A DNA stretch of 9,078 nt, from contig JBOFIR010000234.1 in assembly GCA_051650265.1 (NCBI GenBank), positions 1-9,078 of the forward strand. The letters are read 5' to 3'. The notes beneath the pieces were generated by a model. The model was given only the letters and a program-made list of their open reading frames with translations, searched no databases and had not been told where the DNA came from. This document shows, in pieces, positions 1 through 5,252 of the stretch. Source of the stretch: JBOFEH01 sp051650265 (GTDB lineage Bacteria > Bacillota > Clostridia > Lachnospirales > Cellulosilyticaceae). The number at the start of each line of letters is the position of its first letter. Position 1 is the stretch's first letter. The position numbers and the translations under genes were made by a program.

Positions 1-63
1 AGCTTGATCTGTAAATTGACGGATACTACGACGCGAATAAATTGTTTGTAATACATCATTCAT
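1..63 (-). CDS. Nitroreductase family protein, N-terminal fragment (runs off the left edge)
   Basis: Only the first 21 codons are inside the window. They read MNDVLQTIYSRRSIRQFTDQ and one further Ala. An S-R-R-S-I-R-x-F block close to the N-terminus is typical of FMN-dependent nitroreductase-fold oxidoreductases, where the Arg residues contact the flavin phosphate. That is family knowledge; no more of the fold can be seen here. The ATG at 63-61 is preceded by AGGAGGA (77-71) at good spacing. This ribosome binding site begins within the stop codon of the upstream glycosyltransferase gene, leaving 12 bases between the genes, so co-transcription and perhaps translational coupling are likely. The substrate cannot be inferred, and a functional link to the glycosyltransferase is not obvious. 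Confidence 0.72.
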   Translation of the reverse strand, partial: MNDVLQTIYSRRSIRQFTDQA

Positions 64-75
64 AAACTATTCCTC

Positions 76-1419
76 CTAGATTTGATTGTTATCTTCTAGT
101 TTATCATAGGGTGATTGGCTTTGCCACAGACTTTGGTCTTGAAGAAGCGGAAGAAGTTGTGTCTTAAAGATATACTCAGGGTTATATTGGGTACGTGCAA
201 GTGTTTTTGCCGCTATCACAGTATTCTCTTGCATAAGTGTGATAATACGCTGAGCATGTTCGAGATAGTATGCAGATTCAGAAGGATGGTAATGCTCAGT
301 TGTACGCACACTAAATCCTAGGGCATCCCAGCGCATTTTGTATGCACCAAGCCGTGTGCCAAGTTCTGCTAGAGCAGGTACAGCATCATTGACGACCAGA
401 AAATTTCCGCGGCTAGCAGCTTCTAAGAGTGTCAAACCAAAAGATTCTGAGTAGGAGGGACAGATAAAGAGATTAGAGAGGCCAAGTAGTTCAAGAACGC
501 TTTCACGTGGTAAGCCCTCGGGAAAACCGAGATCAGAGGTAAAGGAAATGGAACCACCAGGTAGCCCAAAGAGTTCACCGTGTTTCAAAATAAGATCTTT
601 ATAGACACTAGGGGTGATATCCGCACAAGAAAAATCACAAAAAATAATCTGTACCTTAAGGCCAGAAACCTCATGAATTTTAGCACTAAGTGCAGCAACT
701 TTCTCAAGTTTTTTTGAGGGGGTGAGTCGAGCAGGATAGATGATTAAAAAATCGTTTGCAAGTAAGTTGACTTGATCATGGATGCGGTGCGTTTCTGGAG
801 AGAGGCCAAGGAGCGGATCAAGAGTATTAGAGACAACATGGCAGGAAGTAGATGGGACATTGAATTGGCGTGCTAATGCTTGTAGACCAGAACTTGTAGG
901 ATAGACGTAGTGTGTATAAGGAAGTGGCATGAAGCGTGCACTAAAAGGCCAGATGAGCTGATTGGGTGGGGGCTCAGGGGCAGAGTGTGTAAAGGCTAGA
1001 AATCGAAGGTGCGGAAGTTGAGGCTGTGCTAAATGGAGGGCAATATTATGGATAAGATGCCAACCTTGATAGTGGATATCGTGAAGCAAGCAGAAGTCCA
1101 CATCTTCGAGGTAGTGAATATAATCTTTGGAGATTGTTTGGGCCTCTTGCCAGAAGGTATCATGGAGCGCCATATCTGGGTGTGTGTAGTCATACCAATG
1201 GATGTAATGCCCATTATAGCGATTTGTCACTTTGATCCACTCAATGCGGGGATCTAAGAAAATACCATGGCGCTCTTGATCAGGACAGTCTTGGGAGACA
1301 AGACATTTGATTTGGATATGCGGGAGTGTAAGGAGCATAGTGAGTTGTTCCTTAACGACATTAACAAGCGAATAGGTTGTAGAAAGTCCATTGAACATGG
1401 TAAGTAATGCAATTTTCAT
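76..1419 (-). CDS. GT-B fold glycosyltransferase (GT4-like, retaining)
   Basis: The product is a predicted cytoplasmic sugar-nucleotide-dependent glycosyltransferase of 447 residues. Residue numbers count from Met at 1419. The C-terminal half carries the donor-binding signature of GT4-type enzymes: an R-L-x-P-x-K-K block near 231-237 (YPARLTPSKKLEK) and the E-x7-E motif S-E-S-F-G-L-T-L-L-E with E325 and E333. The N-terminal half is rich in His and Trp (around HDIHYQGWHLIH) and presumably binds an acceptor. No signal peptide or membrane segment is visible. The reading frame is open for 22 codons further upstream. I chose the internal ATG because AGGAG (1430-1426) sits six bases before it and the residues that follow (MKIALLTMFNG) form the expected first beta strand. 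The gene is divergent from the Ser/Thr-repeat protein at 1543, which makes that protein a candidate acceptor; this is inference. Sugar donor and true acceptor are unknown. Confidence 0.85.
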   Translation of the reverse strand: MKIALLTMFNGLSTTYSLVNVVKEQLTMLLTLPHIQIKCLVSQDCPDQERHGIFLDPRIEWIKVTNRYNGHYIHWYDYTHPDMALHDTFWQEAQTISKDYIHYLEDVDFCLLHDIHYQGWHLIHNIALHLAQPQLPHLRFLAFTHSAPEPPPNQLIWPFSARFMPLPYTHYVYPTSSGLQALARQFNVPSTSCHVVSNTLDPLLGLSPETHRIHDQVNLLANDFLIIYPARLTPSKKLEKVAALSAKIHEVSGLKVQIIFCDFSCADITPSVYKDLILKHGELFGLPGGSISFTSDLGFPEGLPRESVLELLGLSNLFICPSYSESFGLTLLEAASRGNFLVVNDAVPALAELGTRLGAYKMRWDALGFSVRTTEHYHPSESAYYLEHAQRIITLMQENTVIAAKTLARTQYNPEYIFKTQLLPLLQDQSLWQSQSPYDKLEDNNQI

Positions 1420-1430
1420 AGGATGCTCCT

Positions 1431-1527
1431 TGTGAAGAAAGTATTTTGTACCAGTATATTCAAAAGGTATAGGATATGGACACATTTGTAAAGTGAGTGA
1501 CGTATACTAAAAATATATATTATTTTT
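1431..1527. promoter_or_regulatory. Divergent intergenic region, promoters not firmly resolved
   Basis: This AT-rich gap must hold the start signals for both the glycosyltransferase (minus) and the repeat protein (plus). On the plus strand TATACT (1503-1508) and TATATT (1516-1521) are possible -10 hexamers, but neither has a good -35 at 16-18 bases. An alternative reading is ACAC (1480-1483), 17 bases, then CGTATACTA (1501-1509), one mismatch from the CATAnnnTA -10 of sporulation sigma-K promoters. On the minus strand TTTACA (1492-1487) resembles a -35 box, with a poor -10 TACCTT (1469-1464) 17 bases on, and TATACT (1458-1453) is a better -10 without a -35. None of these is strong enough to call alone. 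Confidence 0.3.
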
Positions 1528-1542
1528 AGGAGATGATAAGCT

Positions 1543-3147
1543 ATGCCGATTACTAGCTTAGGCGGTATTAATCATTACAATGCGATGATTTTTAATGACC
1601 ATAGTGCGACAGGGGCAGATATAGAGGGTCCACTTGCAGTTCGAGGAAATATGAATTCACCATCTAATGCATCAGGGTTTACTGTGGCAGGAGCTCTCAC
1701 AAGAGCATTTAATATCATAGGATCAATTAATATTGATGTGAATCAACCCGCGTTATTACTAAAGGGGCTTTTATCGAAAAATCCACAGGGGCATCTAACG
1801 ATCCAAACCCCAGGGATACCTGTTGTAAGCCCAACATCTGATCCCAATCATATTTTGACCACAGCAACGCCTATTGCACCCGTGGTGGTGAGTGCAGGGC
1901 AGATTGAAGAGGTATTCACACAAGCACTAACAGATATTACGCCACTGATTGTAAATGCAGCATCTATTTATACAACAAAGGGAGCTAAGGGAAATGGCAT
2001 AGGTATTGGTCCAGCAGCCAATGCTAGAGGGGTATACATTTCACACAATGACAATGGGTTTGATCCAGTATGGGATCTTAAGAGTATCAATTTCCCTCTA
2101 TTAGAAGCCAATCAAATATTAATTATTTATTCAGAAGCGACGACTATTAATTTCTCAGGTGGAGCTATTTTTTATAAAGGAAATATAGTCAATACAAGTA
2201 TGCCACAAAACCCTACTATGCAGTTCTTATGCCCAAGAGTAATGTGGATTTTTCCAAAGGCGGAGTTTATTAATATAAAAGGATATGGGGTAATTGGTAG
2301 TGTGATTGCACTTAATGCAACAATAGATACTTCTGGGGGTAATATTAATGGGCAAGTATTTGCTAAAAACCTAAGTCAGAATAATGGGTTTGAGGTGCAC
2401 AACTTTCTTGCGGATTGGAATAGGATTTACCAGAATATCTCGAAGAGTACCTCCAGTACAACAAGTAGTAGCACAACAAGTAGTAGCACAACAAGCAGTA
2501 GCACAACAAGCAGTAGCACAACAAGCAGTAGCACAACAAGTAGTAGCACGACAAGCAGTAGCACAACAAGCAGTAGCACAACAAGCAGTAGTACAACAAG
2601 CAGTAGCACAACAAGTAGTAGCACAACAAGTAGTAGCACAACAAGTAGTAGCACAACAAGTAGTAGCACGACAAGCAGTAGCACGACAAGCAGTAGCACA
2701 ACAAGTAGTAGTACGACAAGTAGTACAACAACTACAGCATATACAGGTGCAACGATTAGAGGGAAAATTAAGATTACGTTAGGTAATCAGCTAGGTTGCT
2801 GTTGTTGCTGTGAGGGGTGTTGTGAGTGCTGCGCTAACAATGAGGAGAGCCAAGGACAAATCTTATGCATAGAAGATTTGGTAGCAAAAGATATTCGTGT
2901 AGACCTCTTTAAGTGCGATGACTTACGCAATCCTATTGAAACAACCAGTACTAATGGTACAGGTGAATACTTGTTTACACATGTAGGGAAAGGGTGCTAT
3001 ATCATCAAGGTTGTACCACCATGTAATATGCGAACGAATGATATATGGCAGATTAATGGTAAACCAGAAGGGGGAGGCATACATCGTGTAGTTGTTGATA
3101 CGTATCAATACTATGCATTAGAGGATGTGTTAATACAAAAAGCCTAA
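1543..3147 (+). CDS. Choice-of-anchor-A-like protein with Ser/Thr repeat linker, Cys-rich patch and C-terminal beta-sandwich domain
   Basis: This is a 534-residue modular structural protein. Residues about 9-296 resemble the choice-of-anchor A domain found in bacterial surface proteins. The opening FNDHSATGADIEGPLAVRGN (18-37) and the closing G-x-V-I-A-L-N-A-T with NINGQVFAKNL are characteristic. Residues 307-391 are 17 copies of Thr-Ser-Ser-Ser-Thr. After a short Thr-rich tail, a domain from about 400 to the end has the pattern of SdrD B / carboxypeptidase-regulatory-like sandwiches (ATIRGKIKI, later TSTNGTGEYLFTHVGKGCYIIKV). It is interrupted by CCCCCEGCCECC at 419-430. There is no signal peptide, transmembrane segment or LPxTG, so either it stays in the cell that makes it (for example the mother cell of a spore) or it leaves by an unusual route. 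AGGAG at 1528-1532 supports the start. It lies divergent from a glycosyltransferase gene. The function is not established; a structural, probably O-glycosylated surface or spore-layer role is inference. Confidence 0.8.
   Translation: MPITSLGGINHYNAMIFNDHSATGADIEGPLAVRGNMNSPSNASGFTVAGALTRAFNIIGSINIDVNQPALLLKGLLSKNPQGHLTIQTPGIPVVSPTSDPNHILTTATPIAPVVVSAGQIEEVFTQALTDITPLIVNAASIYTTKGAKGNGIGIGPAANARGVYISHNDNGFDPVWDLKSINFPLLEANQILIIYSEATTINFSGGAIFYKGNIVNTSMPQNPTMQFLCPRVMWIFPKAEFINIKGYGVIGSVIALNATIDTSGGNINGQVFAKNLSQNNGFEVHNFLADWNRIYQNISKSTSSTTSSSTTSSSTTSSSTTSSSTTSSSTTSSSTTSSSTTSSSTTSSSTTSSSTTSSSTTSSSTTSSSTTSSSTTSSSTTSSSTTSSSTTSSTTTTAYTGATIRGKIKITLGNQLGCCCCCEGCCECCANNEESQGQILCIEDLVAKDIRVDLFKCDDLRNPIETTSTNGTGEYLFTHVGKGCYIIKVVPPCNMRTNDIWQINGKPEGGGIHRVVVDTYQYYALEDVLIQKA
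2461..2715 (+). repeat. 17 tandem copies of a 15-bp unit encoding Thr-Ser-Ser-Ser-Thr
   Basis: The unit is ACAAGTAGTAGCACA, in register with the codons of the surrounding gene, repeated 17 times without insertion or deletion. Partial copies flank it (ACCTCCAGTACA before, ACAAGTAGTACAACA after). Copies differ at only three of the 15 positions: codon 2 AGT/AGC (8 versus 9 copies), codon 4 AGC/AGT (AGT in copies 9 and 17), and codon 5 ACA/ACG (ACG in copies 6, 14, 15 and 17). All differences are third-position transitions and synonymous. Because the unit is a multiple of three and stop-free in other frames, it creates spurious open frames on both strands. Confidence 0.97.
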
Positions 3148-3155
3148 TCAAAATG

Positions 3156-3193
3156 ACAATAAAGGATCTGCAAATTTGCAGATCCTTTATTGT
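3156..3193 (+). terminator. 38-bp perfect palindrome after the repeat-protein gene, probable terminator
   Basis: Nine bases after the stop codon, the sequence forms a perfect inverted repeat centred between 3174 and 3175. The arms contain AATAAAGGATCTGCAAA and its exact reverse complement. The 3' arm ends CCTTTATTGT and is only moderately U-rich, with no proper U tract after it, so termination efficiency is uncertain. There is no unpaired loop beyond what the central AAATTT would have to open. It separates the gene from the next promoter at 3204-3232. Confidence 0.7.
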
Positions 3194-3203
3194 GTCAGGA
3201 ATA

Positions 3204-3232
3204 TGCAAAAAAAAATAATTTAAACATATAAT
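3204..3232 (+). promoter_or_regulatory. Candidate vegetative promoter for the phosphodiester glycosidase gene
   Basis: A perfect TATAAT -10 lies at 3227-3232. The hexamer 17 bases upstream, TGCAAA (3204-3209), is a weak -35 followed by an A-tract that may act like an UP-type element. Position downstream of the palindromic terminator and about 45 bases before the start codon fits. Confidence 0.5.
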
Positions 3233-3276
3233 TAGTGAAGGAATTAAGAAGATAACGTAGAGAGAGAGGGAGGACG

Positions 3277-4341
3277 ATGAAAAGAGGTAAGAAAAAGGTA
3301 TTCATGACATTAGGTACAATTCTATTGATCGGAATTGTACTAGGTGGAGGGGCCTTTTATATGGTAATTGCATCTGGATGGTTTCCTACTGTGCAAGAAC
3401 TCTGGGTAACCACGGCAATGACCACACTTAATCACAAATGGTTGGCAACATGGTTTATTGATTCAAGCACGATTGACGAGATTATGAAAAGAACCTATGT
3501 AGATGATAGCTTTTATGCAACAGAAGCAGATCTTGTACATGTGCCTTATGAGAAAGCAACGGTCGATAAGCTTGATGTACCAGTGGATTCCATCGGTGAA
3601 CAAAGTCAAAGAGAACAATATACCATAGGAGAAGGCTATACTTTTCTAGAAGATGGTATTTATACAAAAGAAGTTGGCGGGAATATGTGGAAGGGATATA
3701 TCTTAATGGTGACAGATCCTAGACGCATTAGTCTTGTAGATACAGAAAAGCAGTTTGAAGAGGGTCAGACGGTTAAGAAGATGGTAGAAGTGAGTGGTGC
3801 GATTGCAGGAATTAATGCTGGAGGATTTGCAGATGGACCAAACTACAATAGCAATGGTGGGCAACCGGCAGGGCTTTTGATGAAGAAAGGGGAGGTAATC
3901 AATCCAAAGAAAGAAGATCAGGCAAGGCATAGCATTGTAGGGTTCAATCAAGACCATATCTTGGTCATCGAGCGAATGACCATTGCAGAAGCGCGGCAAG
4001 CAGGTGTGTGGGATTGCGTGGAGTTTCGACCGAGCTTGATTGTCAATGGGGAACCTATTATTAAAGAAGGCCAAGGAGGGTGGGGAATAGCACCTCGTAC
4101 AGCGTTGGGACAACGTGTGACAGGTGAAGTACTTTTCTTGGTTGTAGACGGGAGACAGCCAACTTATAGTATAGGGGTAGATCTAAGGGTATTACAGGAT
4201 GTGCTATTTAAAGAAGGGTGTATCAATGCGGGGATGGTGGATGGTGGTAGTAGCACGGCCATGGTGTATCAAGGGGAGTATATTAATAAACCTAGCTTGG
4301 GGCATGAACGGAAGATTAATAATTGCTGGGTAATCCACTAA
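3277..4341 (+). CDS. Membrane-anchored phosphodiester glycosidase family protein (NAGPA-like domain)
   Basis: The product has 354 residues. A basic start (MKRGKKK) and a hydrophobic segment at about 8-30 give an uncleaved N-terminal anchor or signal, placing the rest outside the cytoplasm. The C-terminal two thirds match the NAGPA / phosphodiester glycosidase family: G-I-N-A-G-G-F near 178-184, APRTALGQ (272-279), V-V-D-G-R (289-293) and the hallmark VDGGSSTAMV (321-330). Members remove a sugar, typically GlcNAc, from a sugar-1-phosphate diester; bacterial ones are often labelled exopolysaccharide biosynthesis proteins. That points to a surface glycopolymer or phosphoglycan substrate, but the actual substrate is not readable. 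GGAGG at 3269-3273 is only three bases from the ATG, a short spacing, yet no better start exists. It is monocistronic between two hairpins. The preceding glycosyltransferase and repeat protein make a glycan-related neighbourhood. Confidence 0.87.
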   Translation: MKRGKKKVFMTLGTILLIGIVLGGGAFYMVIASGWFPTVQELWVTTAMTTLNHKWLATWFIDSSTIDEIMKRTYVDDSFYATEADLVHVPYEKATVDKLDVPVDSIGEQSQREQYTIGEGYTFLEDGIYTKEVGGNMWKGYILMVTDPRRISLVDTEKQFEEGQTVKKMVEVSGAIAGINAGGFADGPNYNSNGGQPAGLLMKKGEVINPKKEDQARHSIVGFNQDHILVIERMTIAEARQAGVWDCVEFRPSLIVNGEPIIKEGQGGWGIAPRTALGQRVTGEVLFLVVDGRQPTYSIGVDLRVLQDVLFKEGCINAGMVDGGSSTAMVYQGEYINKPSLGHERKINNCWVIH

Positions 4342-4378
4342 GCGTGTAGCAAATGGGCGACCCAAAAGTAAAAATAGA

Positions 4379-4419
4379 AAAAGTGTAGGTACCTCAGCGT
4401 GGTGGGTACCTACACTTTT
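4379..4419. terminator. Bidirectional hairpin terminator between convergent genes
   Basis: A 15-bp perfect stem, AAAAGTGTAGGTACC (4379-4393) with its complement at 4405-4419, encloses an 11-base loop. Reading rightward the 3' arm ends in CTTTT; reading leftward the 3' arm is followed by a T-rich stretch (complement of 4360-4380). It lies between the stop codon of the glycosidase gene (4341) and that of the convergent regulator gene (4435), so it probably serves both. Confidence 0.88.
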
Positions 4420-4434
4420 ATTGTGTGGCAGAGT

Positions 4435-4815
4435 TTATAAGTGAATGGATTCATGGTGATGCATATGTGCTTTAATCTTCTCAAATGTTTCTTCACTGAG
4501 TATATGTTCCATGCGGCAGGCATCATCTTTGGCGGTAGATTCGCTGACACCCAGAAGTATGAGGTATTGGGTGAGTAGTTGATGACGTTCATACACTTTG
4601 ATCGCAATGGCAAGCCCGGAAGATGTCAAAGTGATGTGGCCGGTGGTGTTTACTTGGATCAATCCTTGTGCGCGGAAACTCTTCATTGCATTACTGACAC
4701 TTGGCTTGGAAAAACCGAGACTGCTAGCGATATCTACAGCACGGACTAGATCAAGCTGTTTGGATAAGACAAAAATTGTCTCCAGGTAGTTTTCGGCTGA
4801 CTCTTGTATTTTCAA
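4435..4815 (-). CDS. DtxR/MntR-family metal-dependent transcriptional repressor, probable Fe2+ sensor of the feo operon
   Basis: This 126-residue protein has an N-terminal winged helix (about 5-64, with recognition region FSKPSVSNAMKSF) and a metal-binding dimerisation domain. It lacks the C-terminal SH3-like domain of DtxR, so its size is MntR-like. Visible candidate ligands are E12, H78 and the block C100-R-M-E103-H104. Cys at 100 matches the Fe-type DtxR (C102, E105, H106) rather than MntR, which has Glu there. The position equivalent to DtxR Met10 / MntR Asp8 is Asn9, which is unusual by the textbook ligand sets. The C-terminus is His-rich (HMHHHESIH). The start is TTG at 4815-4813, supported by GAGGG (4827-4823) seven bases before it; no upstream ATG is in frame. 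It is divergent from feoA, and DtxR-like operators sit in front of feoA, so control of iron uptake is the likely role. Confidence 0.9.
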   Translation of the reverse strand: MKIQESAENYLETIFVLSKQLDLVRAVDIASSLGFSKPSVSNAMKSFRAQGLIQVNTTGHITLTSSGLAIAIKVYERHQLLTQYLILLGVSESTAKDDACRMEHILSEETFEKIKAHMHHHESIHL

Positions 4816-4856
4816 AGGGATGCCCTCTTTCTATAAATGTTGAATGATTTAACCCT

Positions 4857-4885
4857 ATCATAGCAAATAAAATTTATTTAATCAA
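4857..4885 (-). promoter_or_regulatory. Promoter of the DtxR-family gene
   Basis: Reading leftward, TTGATT (4885-4880) and TATGAT (4862-4857) are separated by exactly 17 bases, a good sigma-A promoter about 40 bases before the TTG start. No full AGTTAG palindrome overlaps it, so self-regulation is not evident; the nearest inverted repeat is at 4888-4902, just upstream. Confidence 0.72.
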
Positions 4886-4887
4886 GT

Positions 4888-4902
4888 TGATAGAAGTTAT
4901 CA
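4888..4902. repeat. Small inverted repeat between the divergent promoters
   Basis: TGATA-GAAGT-TATCA forms 5-bp arms around a 5-base centre, adjacent to the -35 of the regulator promoter and partly overlapping AGTTA at 4895-4899. It could be a weak regulatory site; arms this short also arise by chance. Confidence 0.25.
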
Positions 4903-4909
4903 GTTAGTG

Positions 4910-4938
4910 TTGACATTCAATACCTTTGGTGATAGACT
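4910..4938 (+). promoter_or_regulatory. Promoter of the feo operon
   Basis: A perfect TTGACA (4910-4915) and TAGACT (4933-4938) are separated by 17 bases. Transcription should begin near 4945, giving a leader of roughly 73 bases that contains both DtxR-like palindromes. An AGTTAG half-site lies just upstream of the -35 (4902-4907). Confidence 0.85.
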
Positions 4939-4951
4939 ATAACTAAGTTAG

Positions 4952-4969
4952 AGTTAGCCTAGGCTAACT
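4952..4969. promoter_or_regulatory. DtxR/IdeR-like operator 1 (perfect 18-bp palindrome)
   Basis: AGTTAGCCTAGGCTAACT is a perfect palindrome. It closely resembles the DtxR/IdeR iron box TTAGGTTAGCCTAACCTAA in its TTAG-CCTA-type core and two-fold symmetry. It begins about seven bases after the predicted transcription start, where bound repressor would block clearance or elongation. The adjacent regulator gene is the obvious ligand source. Confidence 0.85.
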
Positions 4970-4986
4970 TATTGTTTTTAGTAAAT

Positions 4987-5004
4987 AGTTAGTCTAAACT
5001 AACT
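4987..5004. promoter_or_regulatory. DtxR/IdeR-like operator 2 (imperfect palindrome)
   Basis: AGTTAGTCTAAACTAACT has the same outer half-sites as operator 1, with one mismatched base pair near the centre. Its centre is 35 bp downstream of operator 1, and it ends just before the feoA ribosome binding site. Bound repressor here would act as a roadblock; two sites suggest cooperative or graded control. Confidence 0.78.
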
Positions 5005-5017
5005 TGGGAGGGGCAAT

Positions 5018-5239
5018 ATGGAGACATTAAAAGCAGTCAAACCAGGAGAAACAGTGGTTGTACGTAAGTTACATGGCCAAGGGCCAATTAAAAGACGTAT
5101 CATGGATATGGGGATTACAAAAGGCGTAGAAGTCATGGTGAGAAAAGTAGCACCATTTGGTGATCCAATGGAAGTCCATGTGAGAGGTTATGAATTAACG
5201 CTGCGTAAGGCAGATGCAGATATGATAGAAGTACAGTAG
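5018..5239 (+). CDS. feoA: FeoA, small SH3-like component of the Fe2+ transport system
   Basis: The product has 73 residues, the usual size for a stand-alone FeoA. It is a cytoplasmic SH3-like beta-barrel protein thought to modulate FeoB. Family features are the helix region PIKRRIMDMGITKGVEV (about 23-39), the block GDPMEVHVRGYELTLRKADA (48-67) and the ending M-I-E-V. GGAGGGG (5007-5013) lies four bases before the ATG. It is the first gene of the feo operon, 13 bases ahead of feoB, and sits directly after two repressor-type palindromes, so expression should rise when iron is low. Nothing in the sequence is unusual. Confidence 0.96.
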   Translation: METLKAVKPGETVVVRKLHGQGPIKRRIMDMGITKGVEVMVRKVAPFGDPMEVHVRGYELTLRKADADMIEVQ

Positions 5240-5252
5240 AGGAGGCGAGATA

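Noticed and set aside
1417..1485. Longer start for the glycosyltransferase at 1485
   Set aside because: The extra 22 residues (MCPYPIPFEY...) do not resemble a GT-B N-terminus, whereas the ATG at 1419 has AGGAG at good spacing and begins the first beta strand.
2461..2715. CRISPR-like array
   Set aside because: The units are directly abutting 15-mers with no spacers and are in codon phase within a long gene.
2384..2782. Plus-strand alternative frame with Val-Val-Ala-Gln-Gln repeats, and two antisense Leu/Tyr/Cys-rich open frames over the same area
   Set aside because: They exist only because a 15-bp unit without stops keeps other frames open. Variation among copies preserves the TSSST frame only, and no suitable ribosome binding site was seen.
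3703..4113. Minus-strand open frame of 136 codons
   Set aside because: It is antisense to the conserved part of the phosphodiester glycosidase gene, with an implausible composition.
4888..4902. Fur box
   Set aside because: The inverted repeat TGATA-N5-TATCA is too short and does not match the GATAATGATwATCATTATC pattern well; the DtxR-type sites are a better explanation of iron control here.
4945..5017. Riboswitch in the feo leader
   Set aside because: The leader is short and its symmetry is explained by two DNA palindromes of DtxR type; no aptamer-like conserved pairing or expression-platform terminator was seen.
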